Shown one piece after another: positions 42,168 to 52,427 of a DNA stretch of 64,000 nucleotides. Position numbers and translations under genes: made by a program. Within the stretch, counting starts at the first letter, position 1; the number at the start of each line of letters is the position of its first letter. The notes beneath the pieces were generated by a model, which was not told where the DNA came from, searched no databases, and saw only the letters and a list, made by a program, of their open reading frames with translations. Location: positions 6,758,001 to 6,822,000 of the forward strand of contig NC_085108.1 of the NCBI RefSeq assembly GCF_030269925.1, read 5' to 3'. Origin of the DNA: Bombyx mori. Taxonomy: Eukaryota > Arthropoda > Insecta > Lepidoptera > Bombycidae.

Positions 42168-42695
42168 CGGTAGCCTAAAAGGGCTATTCCAAAACGGATT
42201 GGTAGATGAGCTCACGGGCTCAACCTGAGAGAATTTGCTAACACTAGCCCTAGCAAGAGCAGTGTTTCGCAGAATTTACCAGCGGATCGGAATCGCGACC
42301 CACTGAGAATAATTTTTTTATTGCCCTTGTAGGCAGACGAGCATACGGCCCACCTGATGGTTAGTAGTTACCATCGCCCATGGATTTCAGCAATACCAGG
42401 GGCAGAGCCAAGCCGCTGCGTATCGCTTAATACTCTCCACAAGCCTCGTTTGAAGAAGGACATGTCATAGCGCTCGGGAAATGCCGTGGAGGGGAGCTCA
42501 TTCCATAGCCGGATGGTACGTGGCAAAAAAGACCTCTGGAAACGCACTGTGGATGACCGCAGTGGCTCCAGGTAGTATGGATGAACTCTACTCCGGTGGC
42601 GGGCGGTGCGTTAGTAAAAACAAGATGATGGTATCTCAAACAATTCCTCAGAGCACTCCCTTCGCAGGCCCAGAGTCTCCAAACGATCCGACGAG
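42168..42695 (+). repeat. repeat P interrupted by LINE-alpha
   Basis: Repeat P 42168-42309 stops at CCCACTGAGAAT and resumes near 42678 with GATCCGACGAGAAACTCAG. The intervening LINE-alpha is therefore younger. Confidence 0.65.
42310..42670 (-). mobile_element. LINE-alpha 3' end
   Basis: T run, TTGCCCTTGTAGGCAGACG, then the complement of the LWNELP / FFKRG coding end. Same structure as 46848-47230. Confidence 0.75.
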
Positions 42696-43256
42696 AAACT
42701 CAGTTGACACAAAATCCAATATAAAAACGTTTGTACAAATTGCATGGTTCCGTGATAAAATGTATACGTTGCAAAAAAAAAAACACAATGTAACATCCAC
42801 TGCGCGTTAAATAATAAACAGATTTAGCGCCCGCCCCCCCAAGCTCTTCGATTAATGTAAATAATGTTAATCTTGTAAAGTGAAAGACGCAATGAACTGC
42901 AAACGGCGGCTCCGACACACTCAATAAGTCAAAGTGTGAATCTTTAGTTCGGAGCGTGAAAACAGATGTTTTAGGGTGATACAGTTAGGGTTGGGATGGT
43001 GACGATATCGATAAGTTTTCCAAATAAAAAAAAAAAAAAAAAATTAACTATAATAAACTAACAGTTGATTTCAAATTTTTATATTCTACTTATAGTCAAG
43101 ACATTATTGTATCGCCATAGGACGTGTGCGCAAAATGTCAAGTTAATCGGACATCTTCATGAAAGTGACGTTTAAAAATTCCAATATTTAAACAAACATA
43201 CAGACACGAAACTAAAATAAAACGGTTTTAGAATATTTTTTAAATCTGTTCCGTAA
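42696..43256. other. no gene; poly-A run
   Basis: A 19-base A run at 43023-43043. No recognised family. Confidence 0.35.
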
Positions 43257-43679
43257 TTCGTCGTGGCCTAACGGATAAGACGTCCGGTGCGTTCGTATTG
43301 AGCGATGCACCGGTGTTCGAATCCCGCAGGCGGGTACCAGTTTTTCTAATGAAATACGTACTCAACAAATGTTCACGATTGACTTCCACGGTGAAGGAAT
43401 AACATCGTGTAATAAAAATGAAACCCGCAAAATTATAATTAGCGTAATTACTGGTGGTAGGACCTCTTATGAGTCCGCGGGGGTGGATACGACCACTCCG
43501 CCTATTTCTGCCGTAAAGCAGTAAAGCGTTTCGGTTTGAAGGGTGGGGCAGCCGTTGTAACTCACTCATCTCAAGGTGGGTGGCGCATTTACGTTGTGGA
43601 TGTCTATGGGCTCCAGTAACCATTTAACACCAGGTGGGATGTGAGCTCGTCCACCCATCTAAGCAATAAATAAAAAAAA
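43257..43679 (+). mobile_element. Bm1 SINE, full length, intact pol III boxes
   Basis: TCGTCGTGGCCTAACGGATAAG (box A) and GGTGTTCGAATCCCG (box B) both fit the pol III consensus. Lacks about 35 bp around the GAGACCTTAGAACTT block and ends AAGCAATAAATAAAAAAAA. Confidence 0.9.
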
Positions 43680-44469
43680 CCTAATTTGTTAAATGTGTTT
43701 ATGAGATCATACACACATCCAGGGGGACCACCTAACATCAGCTGAGATGTAGATTCGTTCACTAATTTCTGTATTAAAAAATGCACTTTATTTAATTATG
43801 TTTGTTTACACTTATTAAAAAGGTCTGTACCTATAACGATTAATCTTTATCGATATCGATAGTTTTAGTAAACACGAGACGGCACTTTGTGTTTGAAAAG
43901 TGTATCTTTTCTTCTTGAATGCTAGAATATATGTCTAGGGTCGGTATAGGGATGGGACGACATTATTATCGAAATAGAAAATTGTTTTATTTCTCAATAT
44001 TCTCGTTATTGCATGCACTATTGTCCAAATCCTTCACAATTAATTTAATATATCACATTTTTCCTTTTGACGATTTCTCTCGTAAAGAAGGGAGGAAAAC
44101 ACTAAATCTCGGACCAATGGCTACTGAAAAATGATTGGCTAACCGAGAACTAAAACAATACTAAAACTGTGAACATGGGTTTGCACGCGATAGTCAAACG
44201 ACCTCATTGTTTTACTGTGGCACATGGACATCAGCAATTGACAGATCGAAGACTCTTCTCAGAACTAGTTCGATTGTGGAGTGAACCATTGGCAACCCCT
44301 CAGTAATCTGCTTTAAAAGAATAATGATGGAATATAATTTATCTACACAATAATATTTGTATAAGCATGTTTCATCTTTGGCATACTGTTTATTTATTAC
44401 CTCTATGTAAGTCATGTGGTGATGTAATTTTTAAATAATACTTAAGTTTATATTTTGCGTCTTCGTCAG
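43680..44469. other. no gene recognised
   Basis: Repeat-poor; ATCGATATCGATAG near 43848 is a short palindrome. Confidence 0.35.
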
Positions 44470-44715
44470 CGCGGTATGGACATGTGACGCGTAGAGAGAA
44501 GATGCATGTGACTAGGAGATGTATGGAAATGGTAGTGCAAGGTAGAGGGGGAAGAGGTCGACCGAAGAAGACATGGATGGAGTGTGTGAATGACGATATG
44601 AGGGAGACAGGAGTGAGTGTTGAGATGACGGCTGATAGAAGAGAATGGAAGAGAAAAATTAGCTGTGCCGATCCACCTAGTGGGATAGGGTGGAGAAAAA
44701 GAAGAAGATATTTTG
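44470..44715 (+). mobile_element. LINE-beta 3' coding end, best preserved
   Basis: Open for 99 codons from an ATG at 44484: RRCMEMVVQGRGGRGRPKK, TWMECVNDDMRETGVSVEM and REWKRKISCADPPSGIGW. Reverse-transcriptase C-terminus of a non-LTR element. No upstream domains. Confidence 0.7.
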
Positions 44716-44789
44716 AGCCTTCATTATCTAATGATATAGGTATACGAAAAGGGTTGTCTGTCTGTTTGGCTTTTGACGATTGAGATTGA

Positions 44790-44880
44790 ATACAAACCGA
44801 AACGCATTACTGCTTCACGGCAGAAATAGGCAGAGTGATGGTACCCACCCGCGCGGACTCACAAGAGGTCCTACCACCAG
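44790..44880 (-). mobile_element. Bm1 SINE internal fragment
   Basis: AAACCGAAACGCATTACTGC to CCTACCACCAGT, downstream of a LINE-beta end. Confidence 0.8.
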
Positions 44881-45204
44881 TCTTAATGTTTGGTTGCGGC
44901 TTTTGAGAGACTTCTCCATCTCTCTCTCTCTATTACTAATAAGCACTATCGATTAAAAGCTTATACAAACGCAAAATCGATTCATTTACGGGCAATCGAA
45001 ACTTTTAACAAGTTCCAAAAAACAACACCCTGTAGTTAATCAGCACTTCGCATGTAGCCTGTTCGTTGCGTCGCTCTAATTACAAAACAATCGTGTACCA
45101 CGTAATTAAATGTTCATTACAAGGCGTGTTATATACAAACGTGTTGAAGCCGATTTGGTTTTTTTTTTTAGATTTCTATTGTTATAAAAAATAGAAACAT
45201 TTTT
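44881..45204. other. no gene; short (CT)n
   Basis: CTCTCTCTCTCT at 44919. Otherwise unrecognised. Confidence 0.35.
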
Positions 45205-45376
45205 GTGCGTAAATTTTTTTTTTTTTTATGGCTTAGATGGGTGGACGAGCTCACAGCCCACCTGGTGTTAAGTGGTTACTGGAGCCCATAGACATCCACA
45301 ACGTAAATGCGCCACACACCTTGAGATAGAAGTTCTAAGGTCTCAGTATAGTTACAACGGCTGCCCCACCCTTCAA
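45205..45376 (-). mobile_element. Bm1 SINE 3' part fused to LINE-alpha
   Basis: Bm1 tail half runs to CCCCACCCTTCAA and passes directly into LINE-alpha sequence. Confidence 0.82.
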
Positions 45377-45565
45377 TTGTAGGCAGACGAGCAAAAAACC
45401 TCCCTGATGGTGAGTGGTTACCGTCGCCCATGGACTTCAGCAATGTCAGGGACAGAGCCAAGCCGCGGCCTACCGTTGAGTACTCTCCGCAACTCTCGTT
45501 TGAAGAAGGACATGTCATAGCGCTCGGGAAACACCGTGGAGGGGAGCTCACTCCATAGCCGGATG
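45377..45565 (-). mobile_element. LINE-alpha 3' end
   Basis: TTGTAGGCAGACGAGC and the complement of the RLWSELPSTVFPERYDM / FFKRELRRVL coding end. Joined without a tail to Bm1. Confidence 0.75.
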
Positions 45566-45619
45566 ATAAATCGACGATGATGATTACAAATGTCTACGCT
45601 ATGTAATAATTGAAGGTAG

Positions 45620-46060
45620 GTTTTTTTTTTATTGCTTAGATGGGTGGACGAGTTCACAGCCCACCTGATGTTAAAGGGTTACTGGAACCCATAGACATCT
45701 ACAACGTAAATGCACCACCCACCTCGAGATATAAGTTCTAACGTCTCAGTATAGTTACAACGGCTACCCCACCCTTCGAACCGAAACGCATTACTGCTTC
45801 ACGGCGGAAATAGGCGGGGTGGTGGTACCTACCCGTGTGGACTCCCAAGAGGTCTTAACACCAGTAATTACGCAAATTATAATTTTGCGGGTTTCATTTT
45901 TATTACACGATGTTATTCCTTCACCGTGGAAGTCAATCGTTAACATTTGTTGAGTACGTATTTCATTAGAAAAATTGGTACCCGCCTGCGGGATTCGAAC
46001 ACTGGTGCATCGCTTCATACGAATGCACCGGACGTTTTATCCTTTAGGCCCCGACGACTT
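45620..46060 (-). mobile_element. Bm1 SINE, full length
   Basis: T run to GGCCCCGACGACTT. Box B (GATTCGAACACT complement) is intact; box A region reads GGGGCCTAAAGG. Confidence 0.9.
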
Positions 46061-46143
46061 CGAAGCGCGTTTAAGGACGCAAGAGGCGTGGGTGGCGACG
46101 TGGACCATTGATTTGGGCAAGTATTACTTTCATACCTATTCAC

Positions 46144-46356
46144 TGGTAGCCTAAGAGGCTATTTCAGCTACGCCCGTACGTAGCTGAGCTCACGGGCTCA
46201 ACCTCACAAAAGTTGCTTACACTGGCCCTAGCAAGAGCAGTGCTTCGCAGAATCTACTACCAGATCGGAAACGCGACCCACTGAGAAGATCCGGCGAGAA
46301 CTCAGTGGGCTGTGGCTATGGGTTAGTTCGCCCGTCGAACTCTTCGTCGTGGGTTA
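46144..46356 (+). repeat. repeat P
   Basis: GGTAGCCTAAGAGGCTATTTC through the CTCAGTGGGCTGTGGC block. Confidence 0.7.
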
Positions 46357-46847
46357 GTATGCATTACTGACAGCTAGGTTTTTAGGAAGTGATATAACTG
46401 GTGGCCCGGAAGCCTTTCCAGTTAATGGGCAGGGTGGTGGTACCTACTTACCCGGACCCGCACAAGGGCTGCTACCACCAATAACCGCTCGCAGAGATAC
46501 ATAAATTAAAAATTCATCGGCAAACCAAATAAATAGCGCGTGTCACATCCCTAAAAACCAATTTTTGCTTTCCCCTCGCAGCGGCCGGAGTGTATAAATA
46601 TTTATCAAGCGTTCCAGCTTCGCGGCAAACGATCTTTAATTCGATTACATCTCGAAAAATCACAATTAATTCCGATGACTACTTGTTTTATTAATGTTTC
46701 GTTAACTTACTCATTCAATTAGCCATCAGCTCTCGGCGAGAAGCTAAAAGTTGTTCGCGGCCTAATTACGTTGGGTTTTTTTTGTTTTTGTAAAACTTTA
46801 GAAGCGAGATAAAATCGGGATGCACCGTTTCACCTTATGACCACAGT
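46357..46847. other. no gene; small Bm1 piece
   Basis: 46428-46484 resembles the Bm1 GGGTGGTGGTACC...CTACCACCA block. The remainder is unrecognised. Confidence 0.35.
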
Positions 46848-47230
46848 AGTTACCGTCGCCCATGGACGTCAGCAATGCCAGGAGCAGAGCCAAGCCGCTG
46901 CCTACCGCTTAATACTCTCCACAAGCCTCGTTTGAAGAAGGACATGTCATAGCGCTCGGGAAACAACGTGGAGGGGAGCTCATTCCAAAGCCGGATGGTA
47001 CGTGGCAAAAAACTACTCTGAAAACACACTGTGGATGAACGCAGAGGCTCCAGGTAGTATGTATGAACTTTACTCCGGTGGCGGGCGGTGCGATGGTAAA
47101 AACGAGACGATGGTTTCATCTCAAACAATTCCTCAGAGCATTGCCCGTGTAATGACGCCGCTGAATTAAGCATAATTATCTTGTCTATCTTATTTGTATC
47201 AGGAGATTCGAAGGCAAACCTTGACACCGA
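46848..47230 (-). mobile_element. LINE-alpha 3' end, best coding copy
   Basis: Minus-strand frame of about 125 codons: RFYHRTARHRSKVHTYYLEP, RTIRLWNELPSTLFPERYDM, SFFKRGLWRVL and ADVHGRR before the stop. This is a typical C-terminus of a Jockey/CR1-type non-LTR reverse transcriptase. The catalytic RT domain is absent. Confidence 0.75.
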
Positions 47231-48180
47231 TGTAACCTATAGGATTGCGATGTTGACGTGGCAGTGGACATGGCACACTGCAAATAGAACAGACGGCCGC
47301 TGGAGGCATCGCAAAACCGGCCACTGTGACGAGCCTTGGACCCTATGTCTATGGTATCTATGGGCTGATGGATAGATCTAGTTTGTCTCCTCCACAAAGG
47401 TAAACAATACCCTACTAATTATTACGCAGATAAAAACATTACTCAATGCTATCTTGAACTTCAGCATGGGATATTGATTCATCTTTCTAGCTTAGGTAGC
47501 TGATGATAGAAAGAGTGAGCTACAGACCTGCTGAAGCGCTCACGAGTCCTCAATCGCCACTGACAGTGCCAATAACATTGGTGAAAAACAGAGCCACGAC
47601 AAAAAAAAAGCATAGATCAAACCAACCCCTTATTCAATGGACTGTTCGTAATTTGATAACCACTCCCGAGGGATGTTCGCCGTTGATAAGGGATGAGGGT
47701 TGTTTTATAGACCCGAAATTATGTTTGCCGCGTGTCCATAAGCTTGTAGACAAGCGTTTTTATTGGCTTTCAAGCTCCGATTTAATTTTGTGCGTATTAT
47801 TTTCGAAGCTTTAATGATAACGGATAGTCCAATTGGAAGTTCAAGAGGATAGGATAATTGCGTTAAACAGATAGATACCGAGGCCAAAAAATGGAAAGAC
47901 TGTAGTTCACTTTTTTATGTATTGGGTGAACGAGGTCCTACGGGTGAACGAGCTTAAGGGCATCTGGTGTTAAGTGTTTACCCGGAGTCTATAAAAACCA
48001 CATATGTATATGTATAATAAAAATCTTACATTTATTTCCGTTATCTGGTACCTGTAACACAAGTTCTTTACGAACTTAGCACAGGACCAGTTAACGTGGC
48101 GTGATTGTTGTAAATATTTATTTATTTGTTATTTATTTATATTCATATACAAGAATTGCTCGTTTAAAGATTAAACTCAC
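47231..48180. other. start of inv intron 2; SINE-2 tail and LINE relics
   Basis: 47240-47390 resembles an RT C-terminal relic (TYRIAML...HTANRTDGRW in the plus frame). 47925-48000 is a decayed Bm1-like tail. 48002-48130 carries the GTTATCTGGTACCTGTAACACA block of SINE-2 tails. The inv donor GTGAGT occupies 48175-48180. Confidence 0.4.
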
Positions 48181-48258
48181 CGGAACTGGGTCGATCGCTG
48201 TACCTCGTACAGTACACCCACGCGGGCCACACCATCGGACTGTCGCCTGAAGTTGCAC
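48181..48258 (-). CDS. inv: invected, coding exon 2 (EH2)
   Basis: 78-bp exon between acceptor CTTTTAG (AG at 48259-48260) and donor GTGAGT (from 48180). In the phase set by exon 1 it reads [20 protein letters not shown] then DRPSSG, and both introns are phase 1. [17 protein letters not shown] is the EH2 region of Engrailed/Invected proteins, whose WPAW motif contacts the cofactor Extradenticle. The homeodomain-encoding exon should follow but is not in the window. The match to silkworm Invected is from memory. Confidence 0.93.
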
Positions 48259-48314
48259 CTAAAAGCACGTAGATAAATCAATTCTTGGTTTTTTACTGTA
48301 GTAAAGCAGGTACT

Positions 48315-48431
48315 TGTAGGCAGCGGCTTGGCTGTGCCCCTGGCATTGCTGAAGTCCATGGGCGACGGTAACCACTCACCATCAGGTAGACCGTATGCTC
48401 GTCTGCCTACAAGGGCAATAAAAAAAAAAAA
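48315..48431 (+). mobile_element. LINE-alpha 3' tail in inv intron 1
   Basis: GGCAGCGGCTTGGCTGTGCC through CGTCTGCCTACAAGGGCAAT and a 12-base A run. Confidence 0.85.
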
Positions 48432-48440
48432 GATGAAGGG

Positions 48441-48566
48441 ACTGGTGGTAGGACCTCTTGTGAGTCCGCTTGTGGGTCCGAGTAGGTACCACCACTCTGC
48501 TTGCACTTAACACCAGGTGGGCTGTGAGCTCTTCCACCAATCTAAGCAATAAAAATTAAAAAAAAC
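48441..48566 (+). mobile_element. Bm1 SINE with large internal deletion
   Basis: ACTGGTGGTAGGACC to CACTCTGCTTG, then a jump to CACTTAACACCAGG and AAGCAATAAAAATT. About 125 bp missing in the middle. Confidence 0.85.
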
Positions 48567-48748
48567 CTGATCGTAGTTAACCGAAGAACTGTATTGTATC
48601 TCTAAATTGGAAAACTCTAAATATCAAGGACCAAAATGAGAGGACACGGACAATATATCTCCTACTCCTATTTTCCATTCGCGGGTACTAGTCTTCAAAG
48701 CGTCATAAATATTATGCCGCGAACCGTTGGCATCGCGCTGGTACTTAC

Positions 48749-49727
48749 CGGAGGTTGATCCAGAATTGCTTCCGCTATCGTCTTTAGAAAGGTCGATGGC
48801 TCCAGCTTTGTCTGGTGTTTTGATGTCAGGTACCCTCGCTTCGTCCAGCTTCGGAGCAAAAGCCGCAGTGTCTTTTGCTGGAGCAGGTTTAGCCTCGTAT
48901 CTCGTCTTCACTTTCCTTTTGTGCAAAGGATCGGTGATCCTCCTTCCGAAGTCCGCTTTTAAAATATTATCTATACTAAACTTAAGGCAGTTCTGATTGA
49001 TGTAATCTCTAGATTCTTCCGGCTTCGAATACCGATTCTCATCAGACCTCGTTCGTGTTTCATGATTGGCCTTTAATCTCATACCGAAATTTAAGCCAAA
49101 CGTTGGACTGATCACGTTGGCTGTTTGTCTGTTGGGCATACCTTTTAAGTCTTGGCTCAAGATCGGACTTTGGAACAGAAGCGGTTGGTTTAGGAACATT
49201 ATTGGGTTTGGGTTAATTGGACTCGGCCGTAATAGCAGCGGTTGGGCCACATTCATGTTTTGGCTCAGCTGCGATATGGCGCTCAAGTGTGTTTGTATGT
49301 GTTTGAAGGAGGTCAGTTCTTGGTGGGTATTCTGGCTGGCTTTCTCTTCGTAGTTGGATACGGGTGCCTCGTTTCCAACTGACAACACGGTGTCGTCGCT
49401 ACAGCAAGAATTACCATCGTCCACGCTTATTTCTCTTTCATTCACTTCAACAACGGGACTTACACTCTCTGTGTTTCTGTCATCGAAATTCGGTGTATTC
49501 TCCAAGAGCTTTTCCGTCGAAAAGACATTGTCAGGGCTGCTGTTGTCCCGCTCCTTCTTAAGCACGTTGTGGATGGAGAAAGAGGATGAACGGATGCTTA
49601 TGTCTTCCGATTTCTCATCGTCGTGGCACTCTGGACTTGTCGTGTCTCTCGTGTTCGGAGAGTATGGATCGTCATCGCTCTGGTCTTGGATCTTAATGTC
49701 CTGCATATGGGCGGATACGGCGGCCAT
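48749..49727 (-). CDS. inv: invected, coding exon 1
   Basis: 326 complete codons plus one base, from ATG in the context GAAAATGGC to the donor CCG|GTAAGT. This is the N-terminal part of the segmentation/selector transcription factor Invected, paralogue of Engrailed, a nuclear DNA-binding repressor. Acidic, Ser-rich N-terminus; EH1-type Groucho-binding motif FSIHNVL at 50-56; Gln/Leu/Pro-rich middle (150-200); second EH1-type motif FSIDNIL at 250-256 followed by KADFGRR, the form shared with vertebrate En; then a basic patch (270-283). AIDLS at 310-314 resembles a CtBP-binding site. I recognise the sequence as B. mori Invected. It continues in frame into exon 2. Confidence 0.95.
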
Positions 49728-49751
49728 TTTCGTTCTCCGTCACGCCATCTG
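49728..49751 (-). promoter_or_regulatory. inv: probable splice acceptor and 2-codon upstream ORF before inv ATG
   Basis: The minus strand reads ACTTTTTCTCCAACAG up to 49749, a strong pyrimidine tract and AG, with TACTAAG about 50 bases upstream as a possible branch site. The exon would then start at 49748 with ATGGCGTGA, a Met-Ala-stop upstream ORF ending 12 bases before the inv start codon. This implies a non-coding first exon further upstream. Confidence 0.5.
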
Positions 49752-50045
49752 TTGGAGAAAAAGTGTTGATTTTGAATATCTACTCTTTACGCTTAGTACC
49801 AAGTTGATTGATTTGTTTTTTTTTGCCAAAGTCATAATATTCAGTGATTACTGAAATAGATTAGAACGTGACTAGACCCCCACTTTTTAGGTAGAAAACT
49901 AAACAGGTTTAGTTAGTTATCATACATTCGATTTACCAGACCTTTAGAATTCTTCGCGACAACCTATACTTTTTGTAGGTACTCTACTTTGTTCTATCAC
50001 CAGTGAATACTGCTTGGCGATCGAATTCCATCAGTGTGGCCCTGG
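49752..50045. other. inv 5' flank or 5' intron
   Basis: Repeat-free and AT-rich. If the acceptor at 49749 is used this is intron; otherwise it is upstream/promoter DNA. No TATA box or initiator could be chosen with confidence. Confidence 0.35.
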
Positions 50046-50134
50046 CTATATTGGCAGCGGCTTGGATCTGCCCCTGTTATTGCTGAAGTCCATGGGCGAC
50101 GGTAACCAGTCACCGTCGTGGAAATAAATAAAAA
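50046..50134 (+). mobile_element. LINE-alpha 3' tail
   Basis: TTGGCAGCGGCTTGGATCTG through GGTAACCAGTCACC, then AAATAAATAAAAAA. About 30 bp of the usual end is missing. Confidence 0.7.
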
Positions 50135-50168
50135 ATTTGCTTACGCCATTTTCATGATAAGCTTGCAA

Positions 50169-50408
50169 GGTAGGACCTCTTGTGAGTCCGCACGGGTAGG
50201 TACCACCACCCCGCCTATTTCTGCCGTGAAGCAGTAATGCGTTTCGGTTTGAAGGGTGGGATAGCCGTTGTAACTATACTGAGACCTTAGAACTTATATC
50301 TCAAGATGGGTGGCGCATTTACGTTTTAGATGTCTATGGGCTCCAGTAACCGCTTAACACCAGGTGGGCTGTGAGATCCTCCACCCATTCAAGCAATAAA
50401 TAAAAAAA
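50169..50408 (+). mobile_element. Bm1 SINE, 5'-truncated
   Basis: GGTAGGACCTCTTGTG to AAGCAATAAATAAAAAAA. Confidence 0.9.
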
Positions 50409-50689
50409 CCTGCAACTATCCACCTACTATCCTGACTAAAACCATAGAATGATTTACAGTCGCTCTCTTGTTAAAGCATTTCTCTGTCTACCCCGCGACA
50501 CAAAGACCCGGGTAAATTATTAAAACGGTGAATACCAAGTGAGCCGTGCTGATAAATTACAAAACATGATCAGGTCCAGTCGAGTGCTGTATTCACTAAC
50601 TCGATAACTTTACGGGTACGGTCTGAATGTTGCTCTATTTGATTAGTTACTTTTTTGGACATGATAACGTCTTAAAAATGTTTTTGAAA
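50409..50689. other. no gene recognised
   Basis: Unique-looking DNA between Bm1 and a LINE-beta end. Confidence 0.35.
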
Positions 50690-51195
50690 AGAGATTTAAC
50701 TCTGAATGTGAAAGGCTTTAGAGGAAGACGTGGACCTAAGAAAAAATGGATGGATTGCATGAAAGACGATATGTGTAAGAGGGGAGTTTTTTTTTTATTG
50801 CTTAGAAAGGTGGACGAGCTCACAGCCTGCCTGGTGTTAAGTGGTTACTGGAGCCCATAGACATCTACAGCGCAAATGCGCCGCCCACTTTGAGATATAA
50901 GTTCTAAGGCCTCAGTGTAGTTACAACGGCTGCCCCACGCTTCAAACCGAAACACATTACTGCTTCACGGCATAAATAGGCACCTACCCGTGCGGACTCA
51001 CAGCAGGTCCTACGTTATTCGTTCTATGTTATTCCTTCACCGTGGAAGTCAATCGTGAACGTTTGTTAAGTGCGTATTTCATTAGAAAAATTGAGTGAGC
51101 GAAGAAATGGTATATGATAGAGGAGTATGGAAGGAGAAAACATGTTGCGCCGACATCAGGTAACTGGGAGCAGGGCAGGACAATGATGATGAACG
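50690..51195 (+). mobile_element. LINE-beta 3' end interrupted by Bm1
   Basis: 50690-50787 translates to FRGRRGPKKKWMDCMKDDM and ends AGAGGGGAGT. Bm1 follows on the minus strand, then 51091-51195 resumes GAGTGAGCGAAGAAATGG to AACTGGGAGCAGGGCAGGAC. GAGT is repeated at both edges. Confidence 0.75.
50787..51090 (-). mobile_element. Bm1 SINE nested in LINE-beta
   Basis: T run to CAGGTCCTACG, followed by the GTTATTCCTTCACCGTGG spacer up to ATTAGAAAAATT. The tRNA-like head proper is missing. Confidence 0.85.
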
Positions 51196-51910
51196 TCTGA
51201 TAAATCAATGAGCACCGGCTGCAAGCACGAAAAAGTGTCACGTTCCGCCTGAGCCTGAGCGGCAAGCGAGAGCACGGAACAAGCGATAGAGAGATACAGT
51301 TGGCCCGAGCGTTGGCTTGTGACACATTTATCTCTCTTCTCGCATGACGTCATAGCTAGCACCTTATCACGCAAAACTATCGCCCGTAAACCGCCATTAC
51401 AGACAACGAATATTTTTCATTAATTGCTTAATTGAATTGAAATGCACACACATACAAAAAATCTAATGTGAAATACAAATACATAAATTAAATATTGAAT
51501 ACAGCCATTTGAACAACTTCGCACAAATAACAACTTCGAACAAATTTAATGTTAAAAAGCATATTTAAATTTAATTATAGTAGAGCACTCTGCCGACCGT
51601 TGCCACTAGGACCACACACGACGCAAGCCCTGTATTTCGCTTAATCTCTTAACAAATTTACATTTGCAGCTTAAAAGCTCCAACTCAATTTAATATTTAA
51701 GTTTGGTTGCTTTAATTAGATTACGTACACCGCGCACCTACGCGACTTTCTAAGCTTTTATTGACATTATGATTATGACGTCTGACAAAGTGTAATTCTA
51801 CAGTTTATTTTAATTTTATTTTAATTTCAGTTAAAACTAATTGCTTCTTTTTTTTGCTACCTAAGCTAATGGTCTAGACTCTAGAGAAACCATATCAAAG
51901 TAACCTTAAT
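51196..51910. other. no gene recognised
   Basis: 51230-51400 is GC-richer and unique; 51500-51840 is AT-rich with several TTTAATT cores. Upstream of inv, so it may hold regulatory DNA, but nothing specific can be shown. Confidence 0.35.
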
Positions 51911-52120
51911 TAGTAGGGGTGCTCACGGGGCTCAAACGTGAGAGAAAATTTAACTAACACGAACCCTAGCAAGAGCCGTGCTTCGCAAAATCTACCATCG
52001 GATCGGAATCGCGACCCACTGAGAAGATCCGGCGAGAAACTCAGTATCCTTACCAGTACCCTACCTAGTATCCCTACCCTCAGTATCAGCTGGTAGCCTG
52101 AAGGGCTATTCCAGCTACGT
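51911..52120 (+). repeat. repeat P, rearranged
   Basis: 51911-52048 is the middle of repeat P. The 5' block (GGTAGCCTGAAGGGCTATTC) appears after it at 52085-52120, so the order is scrambled or two copies abut. Confidence 0.6.
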
Positions 52121-52427
52121 TCAAGCGGGAACTAGTGTCCTTTTTGCAAAATCGTTCCTCTCTGAGACTAAGAAGTTGATCTTCTTCTTCTTCTTCATTT
52201 TTCGGCACCGGCACGGTTTGTGCATTAGCATCAAGTAATAAGATTTTTATAATTCACCGTTTGAATAATTATTTACAGTTTATGAATAGTAAAAAACAAA
52301 GGAAACTGTCCCTGTTGGCCATTATTATTGTCAGTGTAAGTATGAATTAAATTAGCAGCGTGGGACGGTATAAATAAATCAGGTTGAGAAATAAATTTGA
52401 TTTATGTTGTAATTAGCTCTGCAAATG
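52121..52427. other. no gene; (TTC)n
   Basis: A short TTC run near 52182. Otherwise unrecognised. Confidence 0.35.

Larger units (their letters stand above)
1..48180 (-). other. inv: invected intron 2, 5' part (incomplete)
   Basis: The intron begins with the donor GTGAGT immediately after inv exon 2 and runs to the left edge without a recognisable next exon. I looked for the homeodomain on the minus strand, including the complement of a WFQNKR stretch, and did not see it, so the intron is at least 48.2 kb here. It contains the BEL/Pao element, the maT nest and most of the Bm1 copies listed below. In Drosophila a 6-nt microexon coding Arg-Ser follows this point in inv; such an exon cannot be found by eye and could lie in this interval. 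The extent is inference. Confidence 0.7.
48259..48748 (-). other. inv: invected intron 1
   Basis: 490 bp, GTAAGT...TTTTAG, phase 1. About half of it is retroposon-derived: a LINE-alpha tail at 48315-48431 and a deleted Bm1 at 48441-48566, both antisense to inv. Confidence 0.9.

Noticed and set aside
1..48180. Homeodomain exon of invected
   Set aside because: Looked for on the minus strand through coding-like stretches and the complement of WFQNKR; none found. It most likely lies beyond the left edge.
48177..48506. 109-codon minus-strand frame overlapping inv exon 2
   Set aside because: It runs through intron retroposons in a different phase from EH2; splice sites and the exon 1 phase identify the true frame.
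49066..49854. Plus-strand frames opposite inv exon 1
   Set aside because: They are antisense shadows of the inv coding exon.
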